In this document: positions 53,143 to 61,728 of the stretch, piece after piece | Layout: the number at the start of each line of letters is the position of its first letter | How positions within the stretch are numbered: position 1 is the first letter of the stretch | NCBI GenBank assembly: GCA_964458275.1 | Contig: CAYWIE010000006.1 | Location: forward strand, 4,423 to 68,422 | Direction: 5' to 3' | Origin: HGM04593 sp964458275 | GTDB lineage: Bacteria > Bacteroidota > Bacteroidia > Bacteroidales > Bacteroidaceae | DNA length: 64,000 nucleotides | Translations under genes and position numbers: made by a program | Notes under the pieces: generated by a model | Database searches by the model: none | The model's input: the letters and a program-made list of their open reading frames with translations, nothing else | What the model was told of the DNA's origin: nothing

Positions 53143-54084
53143 ATGAATAGAGGCAGTTATATTGTGGCAGGCACTTTGGTGCTGTTGTTTGTTGTTGGTC
53201 TTGCAGTCTTTTCACTCAATCTGTATAATGTACCGGTGGGCGGCCTGTTCAATCAAGGAGAACTTGTAGCCGATACTGTGCAGGTGCATGCGGAGATAAA
53301 ATATGGCAATAGAGAACGTAATGTGCTGGATCTTTACATCCCGCCTGTAGTCAACAAAGACAAGGGGCAGGGTGTCGTGCTCTTTTTGCATGGCGGTTCA
53401 TGGACGTCTGGCGATAAGTCGTCAATGGCAGAAGATTGCCGCGCCTTTGCCGAAAGAGGCTATATTACAGCTGCAATGAACTACTCCTTCTTAGGCAAAG
53501 CCGGTGAAGAGGCGATAGATTTCACAACTATGATGACTGAGATTGCAACGGCTCTCTCCATCATCAAGGGCTATGCGGCGGCACAGGGCATAAATATAGA
53601 TAAGGCGGCATTGTCGGGCTATTCGGCAGGTGCCCATCTTGCCATGCTCTATGCCTACAGCATGATGGAACACTCTCCATTGCCTGTTGTTCTTGTGCAG
53701 TCCAAGGCAGGTCCTGCCGACTTTTCTACATTCTCATTGGAGTCAGACGATGCAAAGCAGTTCTTGGAGAAGATAGGTCTCGGCGGACTTTCTCCCGAAG
53801 AGATAAGCAAGAGCGAGAAGTTTGTGGCAATGGTCAAAGCTGTCTCTCCGGTAACATACATACGTCAAGGCATGCCGGCAACACTCCTTGCATACGGCAA
53901 GAAAGATTCGTTGGTGGTATGGGAGAATGTGAATTCGCTGGTGAACGCTTTTGCAGCCGCAGGTGTTGAATATAAACTGATAGAGTACCCCAATTCGGGA
54001 CACGGACTCGATAAGGATGCTGATAGCGCGCAGCGCACTGATGAGGCTATGATGGAGTATCTTCGTCGCTGCTTCGGGTACTGA
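53143..54084 (+). CDS. Alpha/beta hydrolase, BD-FAE/esterase-like, membrane-anchored
   Basis: 313 residues. An N-terminal hydrophobic segment (about 7-26) acts as an uncleaved anchor or signal. The hydrolase domain has the oxyanion-hole HGGSW motif (about 86-90), the nucleophile S161 in GYSAGAH, and the catalytic Asp (KKDSLV) and His (NSGHGLD). It is similar in layout to carboxylesterases and the BD-FAE (feruloyl esterase-like) group. The substrate is unknown. Upstream at 53114 is a weak -7-like TATCTTTA. The following thioesterase gene starts 26 bases downstream. Confidence 0.82.
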   Translation: MNRGSYIVAGTLVLLFVVGLAVFSLNLYNVPVGGLFNQGELVADTVQVHAEIKYGNRERNVLDLYIPPVVNKDKGQGVVLFLHGGSWTSGDKSSMAEDCRAFAERGYITAAMNYSFLGKAGEEAIDFTTMMTEIATALSIIKGYAAAQGINIDKAALSGYSAGAHLAMLYAYSMMEHSPLPVVLVQSKAGPADFSTFSLESDDAKQFLEKIGLGGLSPEEISKSEKFVAMVKAVSPVTYIRQGMPATLLAYGKKDSLVVWENVNSLVNAFAAAGVEYKLIEYPNSGHGLDKDADSAQRTDEAMMEYLRRCFGY

Positions 54085-54110
54085 TAATGTAATTATGTAA
54101 CTCTCAAAAA

Positions 54111-54527
54111 ATGACGCTAAAGGAATTTATATCAAATGGCGATAAGTTCGCCGCATATGCAGAGGCACGTCTGATAACCGTAAAGGAGGGCTATGCAATG
54201 TCCCGTATGACTGTAACCGAAAAGCACCTGAATGCAGGTGGAGTATGCCAAGGTGGAGCAATATTCACTCTCGCCGATGTTGCCTTGGCTGCTGTCTCTA
54301 ATTCAGGTCTACAGTTGACGTTCGCCATAAACTCGTCAATCTTTTACCACCGTTCGGCAATGCTTGGCGACATGCTTACAGCCGAAGCCGTGTCGGTGTC
54401 GAAACATCCGAAGGTGCCTTACTGCGAGGTGAGTGTAAAGAATCAGGAAGGTGTCCTTATCGCCTCTTTCCAGGCAACCTGTTACAGCAAGCGTGTGCCG
54501 CTCGAAAATGTCAGCTCGCTTGAGTAA
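54111..54527 (+). CDS. PaaI-family hotdog thioesterase
   Basis: 138 residues of the hotdog fold. The motif GGVCQGGAIFTLADVALAAVSN (about 43-64) with its aspartate is the PaaI-type active-site helix, normally reading HGG; here the position is QGG. Such enzymes hydrolyse acyl-CoA thioesters, often aromatic. It follows the esterase gene closely and is probably in the same transcript. Confidence 0.82.
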   Translation: MTLKEFISNGDKFAAYAEARLITVKEGYAMSRMTVTEKHLNAGGVCQGGAIFTLADVALAAVSNSGLQLTFAINSSIFYHRSAMLGDMLTAEAVSVSKHPKVPYCEVSVKNQEGVLIASFQATCYSKRVPLENVSSLE

Positions 54528-54550
54528 CAGAGAAAATAAGGAGCTACCGC

Positions 54551-54580
54551 TTGAAATCTCACAGAAAACCGTTATCTTTG
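54551..54580 (+). promoter_or_regulatory. Promoter of the fumarase gene
   Basis: TTG (54551-54553), 19-base spacer, TATCTTTG (54573-54580), about 60 bases before the ATG. Confidence 0.75.
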
Positions 54581-54642
54581 ACTTTTGATAAACATTCTAA
54601 AATCAAACAATAAGGTTTCAAACAGTTTAAAATATAGAAAAC

Positions 54643-56283
54643 ATGGCAACTAAACCCGAATTCAAGTATGCCCACATGTTCCAATTGGGCGAAGACACCA
54701 CCGAATACTATCTTCTTACCAAAGATTATGTGTCGGTAGGCGATTTTGAGGGAAAACCGATATTGAAAGTAGCTCCCGAAGCACTCACTCTCCTTTCGCG
54801 TACAGCATTCCGCGACGTATCATTCCTTTTGCGTCGTGCCCACAACGAGCAGGTTGCAAAAATCCTCAGCGACCCCGAAGCAAGCGAGAACGACAAATAT
54901 GTGGCACTCACATTCTTGCGCAACGCAGAGGTTGCCGCAAAGGGCAAGCTCCCTCTCTGTCAGGATACAGGTACCGCCATCATCCACGGCGAGAAAGGAC
55001 AGCAGGTGTGGACAGGATTCTGCGACGAAGAGGCACTCGCACGCGGTGTCTACGACACATATACTGAGGAGAATCTCCGATACAGCCAGAATGCGCCTCT
55101 GAACATGTACGATGAGGTGAATACCAAGTGCAACCTTCCTGCTCAGATAGACATTGAAGCAACAGAAGGCATGGAGTATAAGTTCCTTATGGTAACAAAG
55201 GGCGGCGGCTCGGCAAACAAGACATATCTCTATCAGGAGACAAAAGCCTTGCTTAACCCCGCTACACTCATTCCTTTCCTTGTAGAGAAGATGAAGAGTC
55301 TCGGTACAGCTGCATGTCCTCCCTATCACATTGCATTTGTAATCGGCGGAACATCAGCCGAAAAGAATCTCCTTACCGTTAAGCTCGCTTCGACACACTA
55401 TTATGACAGCCTGCCTACAACAGGCGACGAAACTGGCAGAGCATTCCGCGATGTAGAGCTGGAGAAACAGCTGCTCGACGAAGCTCACCGCATAGGTCTC
55501 GGTGCCCAGTTCGGCGGAAAGTACCTTGCACACGACATCCGCGTGGTACGTCTTCCCCGTCACGGCGCAAGCTGTCCCGTAGGAATGGGCGTAAGCTGCT
55601 CGGCAGACCGCAATATCAAGGCAAAAATCAACAAGGACGGTATCTGGATTGAAAAGCTCGACGACCAGCCTGCAACACTCATCCCCGAAGAGTTGCGAAA
55701 CGCCAACGAGGGCGAAGTGGTGCGCGTAGACCTCAACCGTCCCATGAGCGAGGTTTGCAAGCAGCTTTCACAATATCCTGTTGCTACACGTCTCTCGCTC
55801 AACGGCACAATCATTGTAGGCCGCGATATTGCGCATGCGAAACTGAAAGAGCGCATCGACCGCGGCGAGGGACTTCCCGAATACATAAAGAACCATCCCA
55901 TCTACTATGCAGGTCCGGCAAAGACTCCCGCAGGCATGGCGTGCGGTTCTATGGGTCCCACCACAGCAGGACGTATGGACTCTTATGTTGACCTCTTCCA
56001 ATCACACGGCGGCAGCATGATTATGCTTGCAAAGGGTAACCGCAGCCAGCAGGTAACCGATGCCTGCCAGAAACACGGCGGTTTCTACTTGGGCTCAATC
56101 GGCGGTCCCGCAGCAATCCTTGCTCAGAACAACATCAAGAGCATCGAGTGTGTTGAGTACCCCGAATTGGGAATGGAGGCAATATGGAAGATTGAGGTTG
56201 AAGACTTCCCCGCCTTTATCCTTGTTGATGACAAAGGCAACGACTTCTTCAAACAGATTAAACCTACATGCCCGAAATGTTAA
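54643..56283 (+). CDS. Class I (iron-sulfur) fumarate hydratase
   Basis: 546 residues, the oxygen-sensitive dimeric FumA/FumB type. It hydrates fumarate to malate, in anaerobes mostly run in reverse toward fumarate respiration and succinate. The [4Fe-4S]-ligating cysteines lie in PLCQDTGTAI (about 105-114), GASCPVGMGVSCSADRN (about 306-322) and the C-terminal half; the C-terminal PAGMACGSMGPTTAGRMDSYVD motif is also typical. Full length for the single-chain type. Rubrerythrin follows, suggesting oxygen-stress protection nearby. Confidence 0.95.
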   Translation: MATKPEFKYAHMFQLGEDTTEYYLLTKDYVSVGDFEGKPILKVAPEALTLLSRTAFRDVSFLLRRAHNEQVAKILSDPEASENDKYVALTFLRNAEVAAKGKLPLCQDTGTAIIHGEKGQQVWTGFCDEEALARGVYDTYTEENLRYSQNAPLNMYDEVNTKCNLPAQIDIEATEGMEYKFLMVTKGGGSANKTYLYQETKALLNPATLIPFLVEKMKSLGTAACPPYHIAFVIGGTSAEKNLLTVKLASTHYYDSLPTTGDETGRAFRDVELEKQLLDEAHRIGLGAQFGGKYLAHDIRVVRLPRHGASCPVGMGVSCSADRNIKAKINKDGIWIEKLDDQPATLIPEELRNANEGEVVRVDLNRPMSEVCKQLSQYPVATRLSLNGTIIVGRDIAHAKLKERIDRGEGLPEYIKNHPIYYAGPAKTPAGMACGSMGPTTAGRMDSYVDLFQSHGGSMIMLAKGNRSQQVTDACQKHGGFYLGSIGGPAAILAQNNIKSIECVEYPELGMEAIWKIEVEDFPAFILVDDKGNDFFKQIKPTCPKC

Positions 56284-56290
56284 TGCAGAA

Positions 56291-56317
56291 GCGGCGGCTG
56301 GATTGTTCAGCCGTCGC
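56291..56317 (+). other. Hairpin between fumarase and rubrerythrin genes
   Basis: GCGGCGGCTG (56291-56300) and CAGCCGTCGC (56308-56317) pair through nine Watson-Crick pairs and one G-U. There is no T-tract, so it may stabilise the upstream mRNA end or give partial termination. Confidence 0.5.
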
Positions 56318-56351
56318 AATCCACAAAATATAAACTATACAACAAACAACT

Positions 56352-56894
56352 ATGGCAAAATCATTGAAAAGAACAAAGACCGAAGCTAATCTTATGGAAG
56401 CATTCGCCGGCGAAAGTCAGGCACGCAATAAGTACACATACTACGCAAGCAAGGCAAAGAAAGAGGGTTACGAACAGATTGCAGCTCTCTTCCAGGAGAC
56501 AGCCGACCAGGAAAAGGAGCATGCTAAAATGTGGTTCAAACTGTTGCACGACGGCATTGGCGCAACAATGGACAACCTTGCCGATGCAGCAGGTGGCGAG
56601 AACTTCGAATGGACAGAGATGTATCCCAAAATGGCACGCGAGGCAGCAGAAGAGGGATTCGACGACATTGCAAGACTCTTCTCTCTTGTCGCAGATGTAG
56701 AGAAGGCTCATGAGGAGCGCTACAAGAAGCTTCTTGCAAACATTCAGGGAGGAATCGTATTCAGCCGCGATAATGAGTGTATATGGCAGTGCCGTAACTG
56801 CGGTCATCTGCATATAGGCAATGCCGCTCCCGAAGAGTGTCCTGTATGTGCGCATCCCCGCGCTCACTTCCAGATTAAGCCTGAGAATTACTAA
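56352..56894 (+). CDS. rbr: Rubrerythrin
   Basis: 180 residues: an N-terminal ferritin-like four-helix domain with the diiron ligands E21, E54-x-x-H57, E101 and E117-x-x-H120, and a C-terminal rubredoxin domain with C147-x-x-C150 and C163-x-x-C166. It reduces hydrogen peroxide in anaerobes. The terminal rubredoxin centre passes electrons to the diiron site. Length and order of domains are normal. A perfect bidirectional terminator follows at 56913. Confidence 0.95.
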   Translation: MAKSLKRTKTEANLMEAFAGESQARNKYTYYASKAKKEGYEQIAALFQETADQEKEHAKMWFKLLHDGIGATMDNLADAAGGENFEWTEMYPKMAREAAEEGFDDIARLFSLVADVEKAHEERYKKLLANIQGGIVFSRDNECIWQCRNCGHLHIGNAAPEECPVCAHPRAHFQIKPENY

Positions 56895-56912
56895 TCAGTT
56901 ACAGAGCAGATA

Positions 56913-56961
56913 AAAAATATTGAGTCCCGCTTTTATGTATAAAGCGGGACTCAATATTTTT
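56913..56961. terminator. Bidirectional terminator between rbr and yidD
   Basis: Perfect 21-base arms (56913-56933 and 56941-56961) around TATGTAT, ending in A- and T-runs on the respective strands; genes converge here. Confidence 0.88.
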
Positions 56962-56979
56962 ATAGAACATTCCTTGAAT

Positions 56980-57201
56980 CTATGGTACCGGGTCATATCC
57001 CGAACCACCCCATGGATGGCAGCGTAGTATACGGCGTATTGCGAGATAGAGACCTTTGATAGCTCCATGTTTACGCAGTGCCTCAATGGCATATTGCGAG
57101 CATGTCGGGGTGAATCTGCAGCTTGGGGGCGTCATTGGAGATATGCAGCGTTGATAGAATCTGATGGGGAGTATGAGCATCTCTGTCAGGATTTTTTTCA
57201 T
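56980..57201 (-). CDS. yidD: YidD, membrane protein insertion efficiency factor
   Basis: 73 residues from the start at 57201. The hallmark CRFTPTCSQYAIEALRKHG (about 28-46) and RCHPWGGSGYDPVP tail are typical. YidD is a small inner-membrane-associated protein helping YidC-dependent insertion. The ATG overlaps the rnpA stop (57198-57201), so it is coupled to rnpA as in many genomes. Confidence 0.93.
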   Translation of the reverse strand: MKKILTEMLILPIRFYQRCISPMTPPSCRFTPTCSQYAIEALRKHGAIKGLYLAIRRILRCHPWGGSGYDPVP

Positions 57202-57593
57202 ACGGCACTCTCCTTTTCTATTATGCTGTTCAGCAACTTTACCATTCTTGCTTGCAGATGTTTGAACGTATGGTGCTGTTTGTCGAGATACAGTATGGCG
57301 ATGGCCATGCGTTTTTCCTGCTGTTGCAGCCCCTCTAAGAACGGGTGTTTGTTCAGACGGTAGGCTTCGCGCAGGCGGCGTTTTGCCAGATTGCGGTCTA
57401 CTGCATGCTTGAAACGCTTTTTTGAAACAGAGATGAGGATAGAAGCAGTGGGCGCATCGCTCTCTCCGTCGAGCGTGAGGTATACTGCGCGCAGAGGAAA
57501 GGCTGCAACAGATTTCCCGTTGGCATAGAGCTTCTCTATAACACTCTTGCTGCATAGATGCTCCTCTTTTCTGAATCTGTTGTTTTTTGTCAT
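57198..57593 (-). CDS. rnpA: Ribonuclease P protein component
   Basis: 131 residues. The RNR-type basic motif VDRNLAKRRLREAYR (about 65-79) binds the catalytic RNA, and the N-terminal FRKEEHL and KRFKHAV segments fit. RnpA helps RNase P remove 5' leaders of tRNA precursors. It lies between a terminator-like hairpin and yidD; rpmH and dnaA, its neighbours in many other phyla, are not nearby. No promoter box was recognised upstream. Confidence 0.93.
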   Translation of the reverse strand: MTKNNRFRKEEHLCSKSVIEKLYANGKSVAAFPLRAVYLTLDGESDAPTASILISVSKKRFKHAVDRNLAKRRLREAYRLNKHPFLEGLQQQEKRMAIAILYLDKQHHTFKHLQARMVKLLNSIIEKESAV

Positions 57594-57654
57594 GACCTTT
57601 TGGGGCTGTGAATAGTTATTGGTTGTCTGTGGGTGGATTCTCGTGGAACCGTCC

Positions 57655-57695
57655 TAAAAAAGAAGCTACCCTATTGTCTGCATAACAGGGTAGCT
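57655..57695 (-). terminator. Terminator of the ahcY-hemD operon
   Basis: Minus-strand hairpin with AGCTACCCT/AGGGTAGCT arms (57664-57672 and 57687-57695), followed on that strand by a CTTTTTT tract, immediately downstream of hemD. Confidence 0.75.
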
Positions 57696-57714
57696 CCGTC
57701 TCTGTATATTGTTT

Positions 57715-58458
57715 CTACTTCTTGAGTCCGGTAAGGAACTGGTCGAGTGCAGCCGGCATTGAGGCAGCTTCTGCTGTGGGGGCTTCGAGGTCGAGGCGCA
57801 GTGATGTGTTGTTGCATATTGCGTCTGCTGTTACCTTGCCGAAGCAGGCAATAATCTTTTCGCCTTGCTCGAAGTCGGGAGCGTTCTTGTAGAGCGATTC
57901 TATTCCGTGGGGGCTGAAGAATATGAACATGTCATACTCGTTTATATACTCCGGTGCGAGGTTGTTGCTTACTGTGCGGTACATTTCGGCATGCGAGTGT
58001 GCAATGCCATGTGAGTCGAACATGTTGCACAGTTCTTCATTCTGCGCATTTGCGGTGGGTACAAAATAGCGTTCGTTCTTGTGCTTTACAAAGAGAGGCT
58101 CAAGATCCTTGATGTGTCCGTTGCCGAAAAATACCTTTCTCTTGCGGTACTGTACATATTTCTGTATGTAGAGCGAGATTGTCTCTGAGAGACAGAAGTA
58201 CTTCATGTCGTCGGGGATGGTTACGCGCAAATCCTTGCACAATGTAAAGAAATAGTCTATGGCATGACGAGACAAGAACACAATGGCTGTGTGCCCGGGT
58301 ATAGACACTTTCTGCTGTCTGAATTCCTTTGCGGTAAGTCCTTCCACCTTTATGAATGAATGAAAGTCTATCTGCACCTTATGTTTTTCCGCAATATCGA
58401 AGTAGGGGGACTTCCCTGTCGGCTTTGGTTGTGAAACCAGAATCTTACTAATCTTCAA
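57715..58458 (-). CDS. hemD: Uroporphyrinogen-III synthase family protein
   Basis: 247 residues with the two-domain HemD fold: an N-terminal domain ending at FLSRHAIDYFF and a C-terminal domain with AEMYRTVSNN and FFSPHGIESLY, the loosely conserved signature of the family. The enzyme closes hydroxymethylbilane to uroporphyrinogen III. Other tetrapyrrole genes are not linked here; in this phylum hemD-like genes often sit with DUF4271 and rnpA. The gap to the DUF4271 stop is 4 bases, so they are co-translated. Confidence 0.8.
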   Translation of the reverse strand: MKISKILVSQPKPTGKSPYFDIAEKHKVQIDFHSFIKVEGLTAKEFRQQKVSIPGHTAIVFLSRHAIDYFFTLCKDLRVTIPDDMKYFCLSETISLYIQKYVQYRKRKVFFGNGHIKDLEPLFVKHKNERYFVPTANAQNEELCNMFDSHGIAHSHAEMYRTVSNNLAPEYINEYDMFIFFSPHGIESLYKNAPDFEQGEKIIACFGKVTADAICNNTSLRLDLEAPTAEAASMPAALDQFLTGLKK

Positions 58459-58462
58459 TGTC

Positions 58463-59158
58463 TTAAAATTTTATCGTTAAAAATATATTCAAGTTTTCCG
58501 TCGCTTTGAAAAGTACCAGTATCGGTAAAATTTCGAGCGTGCAAAGGTATAAAATTATATCCAAAAAACCCCTGTTTTGCGGGAAAATGATTCTCTTACA
58601 CCCCTTAATTAACATTAATAAACATAAAAAACCGGCAATCGTAATATAGCCTATGAAGTAACACTTGCTTATGTCGGGGACAACAAGCAGTGCGGAGATT
58701 AAGGGGAAGAGCAGACAGCCGAATATCCTTGTTGTAAACAAATATAACTCTTTCCATTCCGACTCCTGTTTCTGTGAAAAGAGAATGTTGTTTACGACAG
58801 CATACACAATGCGTTTGAGCAGGAAGAACAGCAGGAATACGGCAAAGAAAATCAGCCACTGCATATAAGCCTTGTTGGCGATAGCGTCGGCGCCGTTGTA
58901 TTGAATCCTCTTGAATGCAATGACCGACAGGAACAGTATCACTTGTGCGTCGAGGATAATGTTGCTGAACCGGTTTATGTGCGTCTGGCTGTTGTAGGGC
59001 TTTGAATTCCCCGTGTAGTAGAAAATGTTTTTGAGGCGTTGGAAAATGTTGCTGCCGTTGAGTACCATGATATACATCACTCCAAGCGTGTTCAGTATAA
59101 ACAACGTCAACGGCAGAGTGTCGTTTCCTATGAAGTATGGTATCTCTGTTCCGCTCAT
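58463..59158 (-). CDS. DUF4271 membrane protein
   Basis: 231 residues from the start at 59158. The ATG overlaps the LOG-family stop (59155-59158). About six membrane helices are predicted. The layout and position before hemD match DUF4271, a Bacteroidetes inner-membrane family of unknown function. No catalytic motif is obvious. Tight coupling on both sides suggests a conserved operon, yet a direct role in tetrapyrrole synthesis is not shown. Confidence 0.75.
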   Translation of the reverse strand: MSGTEIPYFIGNDTLPLTLFILNTLGVMYIMVLNGSNIFQRLKNIFYYTGNSKPYNSQTHINRFSNIILDAQVILFLSVIAFKRIQYNGADAIANKAYMQWLIFFAVFLLFFLLKRIVYAVVNNILFSQKQESEWKELYLFTTRIFGCLLFPLISALLVVPDISKCYFIGYITIAGFLCLLMLIKGCKRIIFPQNRGFLDIILYLCTLEILPILVLFKATENLNIFLTIKF

Positions 59159-59742
59159 AGTGCTGCGTATTTTCTTACGGATGAGTCCCACGCGGGAGTG
59201 TTCTCTATTAGTTCGAGAGCCTCTTCGGGGGTAGTGGCAACGCTCCATATCCTGCTGTGTATTTCGCCCATGAAGTGCTCCTCCACGGCGCGTTGCAGCT
59301 GTTCTATCAGTGCGTCGTAATATCCTCCGGTGTTGAGTATTATTATCGGATTGGGGTACAGTCCCAGCTGCTTCCATGTGATTATTTCGAGCAGCTCCTC
59401 CATTGTGCCGCATCCGCCGGGGAGAGCAATTGCCGCGTCAGAGAGGTCTGCCATCAGTTTCTTGCGCTCGTGCATGCTCTCCGTTATCCTGAGTTCTGTG
59501 AGCGATTTGTGGTGCCACCCCGCCTCTATCATGAATTGGGGAATGACGCCGATGGCTTTTCCTCCGCAGTTGAGCGCACCCTCTTCCACTGCGCACATGA
59601 TCCCTTGACAACCACCGCCGGTTACTAATGTTATTCCCTGCTGTGCCATCAATGAGCCCAGCCGGGCGCCAGTCTCCATATGGAGATTGTCGACCCGGCT
59701 GCTCGATGCACAATATACACAAATAGTGTTTGGCTTTGCCAT
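59155..59742 (-). CDS. LOG-family (TIGR00730) nucleotide phosphoribohydrolase
   Basis: 195 residues with a Rossmann fold. The defining PGGCGTMEE (108-116) and GGGCQGIM (42-49) motifs match LOG/cytokinin-riboside 5'-monophosphate phosphoribohydrolases. They release the base from AMP-type nucleotides. The physiological substrate in this bacterium is not known. It starts 20 bases after ahcY, which makes adenosine, so salvage of adenosine-derived nucleotides is a possible link (inference). Confidence 0.85.
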   Translation of the reverse strand: MAKPNTICVYCASSSRVDNLHMETGARLGSLMAQQGITLVTGGGCQGIMCAVEEGALNCGGKAIGVIPQFMIEAGWHHKSLTELRITESMHERKKLMADLSDAAIALPGGCGTMEELLEIITWKQLGLYPNPIIILNTGGYYDALIEQLQRAVEEHFMGEIHSRIWSVATTPEEALELIENTPAWDSSVRKYAAL

Positions 59743-59762
59743 TTTCTGTATGTGCTATCTGA

Positions 59763-61187
59763 TTAGTAACGGTATATGTCCGACTTGTAGGGACCGTCTA
59801 CATCCACGCCGATGTATGCAGCCTGTTTGGGAGTCAGTCTGGTGAGATGTACGTTGAGGCGTTCAAGGTGCAGACGCGCTACCTCTTCGTCGAGATGCTT
59901 GGGCAGGCAGTATACTCCTACTTCGTATTTCTTTGTGAAGAGTTCTATCTGTGCGAGTGTCTGGTTTGTGAATGAGTTGCTCATTACAAATGAGGGGTGC
60001 CCTGTTGCGCAGCCGAGATTCACAAGACGACCGTCGGCGAGCAGTATGATGCTGTGTCCGTCGGGGAAGTAGTAGCGGTCCACCTGAGGCTTGATGTTTA
60101 CGCAGCGAATGCCTTCGTATTTCTTGAGTGCGTCTACTTGAATCTCGTTGTCGAAGTGTCCGATGTTGCATACTATTGCCTGGTCGGGCATCTGCTCCAT
60201 GTGGTCGATGCGTATGATGTCTACGTTGCCGGTGGTGGTAACGAATATGTTTGCAATCTTGCATGCCTCTTCCATTGTTACAACCTCGAATCCCTCCATT
60301 GCAGCCTGCAGCGCGCAGATGGGGTCTATCTCGGTAACAAGCACGCGGGCGCCATAAGAGCGCATGCTCTGTGCGCAGCCCTTGCCGACATCTCCGTAGC
60401 CTGCAACCACTACCACTTTGCCTGCAATCATTATGTCGGTAGCGCGTTTGATGCCGTCGGCAAGCGATTCGCGGCAGCCATAAAGGTTGTCGAACTTGCT
60501 CTTCGTTACAGAGTCGTTCACGTTGAACGCAGGGAAGAGCAGTTCCTTGTTCTCCATCATCTGATAGAGACGGTGTACACCTGTTGTTGTCTCCTCGGAA
60601 ACGCCTTGAACCTCTTTGGCGACTCTGTGCCACATCTCCTTGTCGTTGGCGAGCACTTCGGCGAGCAGTTTCTTCAGCTCAACCTCATCTTCGGCAGTGC
60701 TTTCGCCTTCGTAGTCGAGTACAGAAGCGTCGCTCTCCGCTGCATAGCCGAGGTGTATCATCAGTGTGGCATCGCCGCCGTCGTCGACAATCATGTTGGG
60801 ACCGAGTCCGTTGCCGAAGTTCATTGCCTGCAGTGTGCACCACCAATAGTCGGCAAGTGTTTCGCCCTTCCATGCGAATACGGGGATTCCTGCTGCCGCA
60901 ATGGCTGCAGCTGCGTGGTCCTGTGTAGAATATATGTTGCATGATACCCAACGTATCTCTGCGCCGAGCTCGGCGAGTGTCTCTATGAGTACTGCTGTCT
61001 GTATGGTCATGTGGAGCGAACCCATGATGCGTGCGCCCTTCAAGGGCTTCTCTTTGCCGTATTTTTTGCGAAGAGCCATAAGACCCGGCATTTCGTGCTG
61101 TGCCATCTCAATCTCCTTGCGGCCGAATTCGGCGAGGCTTATATCTGCAATTCTGTAAGACTCTGATGTGAAAAGTTCTCTTGTCAT
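59763..61187 (-). CDS. ahcY: Adenosylhomocysteinase
   Basis: 474 residues of S-adenosylhomocysteine hydrolase with NAD cofactor. The NAD-binding segment VVVAGYGDVGKGCAQSMRSYGARVLVTEIDP and the substrate-site tract FNVNDSVTKSKFDNLYGCRESL are conserved, as is the C-terminal GPYKSDIYRY. It removes the methylation by-product SAH, giving homocysteine and adenosine. The -7 box TAAATTTG is on the minus strand at 61245-61252. It leads an operon with the LOG gene, DUF4271 and hemD. Confidence 0.96.
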   Translation of the reverse strand: MTRELFTSESYRIADISLAEFGRKEIEMAQHEMPGLMALRKKYGKEKPLKGARIMGSLHMTIQTAVLIETLAELGAEIRWVSCNIYSTQDHAAAAIAAAGIPVFAWKGETLADYWWCTLQAMNFGNGLGPNMIVDDGGDATLMIHLGYAAESDASVLDYEGESTAEDEVELKKLLAEVLANDKEMWHRVAKEVQGVSEETTTGVHRLYQMMENKELLFPAFNVNDSVTKSKFDNLYGCRESLADGIKRATDIMIAGKVVVVAGYGDVGKGCAQSMRSYGARVLVTEIDPICALQAAMEGFEVVTMEEACKIANIFVTTTGNVDIIRIDHMEQMPDQAIVCNIGHFDNEIQVDALKKYEGIRCVNIKPQVDRYYFPDGHSIILLADGRLVNLGCATGHPSFVMSNSFTNQTLAQIELFTKKYEVGVYCLPKHLDEEVARLHLERLNVHLTRLTPKQAAYIGVDVDGPYKSDIYRY

Positions 61188-61244
61188 ATTGATGTTTTTT
61201 TATTGTTTTGCTTGTGTAGATTGGTGTTTGTCTGAAACAAAATG

Positions 61245-61252
61245 CAAATTTA
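61245..61252 (-). promoter_or_regulatory. -7 box (TAAATTTG) of the ahcY operon
   Basis: On the minus strand TAAATTTG matches the -7 consensus about 58 bases before the ahcY ATG. The -33 region is not clear. Confidence 0.5.
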
Positions 61253-61368
61253 CTGCTCTTTTTCGAAATAGACTAACCGATTGTCTAAAAAGTTGTGTAA
61301 AAGGTTTTTCTAAGAATCTTTCTTAGAGAATTTTCGGCTCTTTGCAAAAAGAATGATTAAAAATGCAG

Positions 61369-61405
61369 CTGTGTCAAGAGTTGACACAGGCGGGTGGTAA
61401 TTTTG
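61369..61405 (+). promoter_or_regulatory. Promoter with adjacent perfect dyad, upstream of a small membrane protein gene
   Basis: Arms CTGTGTCAA (61369-61377) and TTGACACAG (61381-61389) are perfect complements around GAG. The -7 box TAATTTTG is at 61398-61405, so the dyad covers the region of the -33 element. A further dyad, TCTAAGA/TCTTAGA, is at 61309-61327. The layout is that of an operator. Confidence 0.5.
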
Positions 61406-61432
61406 CATTGTAATCAATAAAACCTCAAAGCT

Positions 61433-61672
61433 ATGAACGGAACTTGTATTGTTATTTGTTATTTTTTGATGGCGCTTGTAGTGCTTGGAACATCTTACGT
61501 GGCTTGTGTTACATTCAAAGAGGTCTGCGATGACTGCGCGGTGTATTTCAGACGTGCAATGGTGCTGATGCGCCGAAAGAGAATAGTAAACTCTCTATTT
61601 CTTGTCAAATGCAGTTTTGCGACAGCGGTTTTTGTAGGAGTGGTTGCGAAAGTGATAAAATCGCAACTCTGA
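61433..61672 (+). CDS. Small membrane protein, not recognised
   Basis: 79 residues, 28 bases after a good -7 box. Hydrophobic segments at about 4-26 and 55-74 flank a short basic region (FRRAMVLMRRKR). I recognise no family. The support is the promoter, the open frame and the plausible topology; a homologue search would decide. The next gene starts 56 bases downstream on the same strand. Confidence 0.45.
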   Translation: MNGTCIVICYFLMALVVLGTSYVACVTFKEVCDDCAVYFRRAMVLMRRKRIVNSLFLVKCSFATAVFVGVVAKVIKSQL

Positions 61673-61728
61673 AAACAGCTTTGTTTGGCATATTTGCATG
61701 CGTGTATAACATAATTAAAAAAAAGTAT

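Noticed and set aside
54285..54535. PaaI gene frameshift suspicion from QGG in place of HGG
   Set aside because: The frame is intact and the remaining hotdog motifs are normal; the change is more simply a substitution.
59997..60944. 315-residue plus-strand ORF opposite ahcY
   Set aside because: Antisense shadow of a well-conserved adenosylhomocysteinase.
61381..61386. TTGACA as a sigma-70-like -35 box
   Set aside because: It is one arm of a dyad and its distance from TAATTTTG (11 bases) does not fit a -35 spacing; Bacteroidetes promoters differ.
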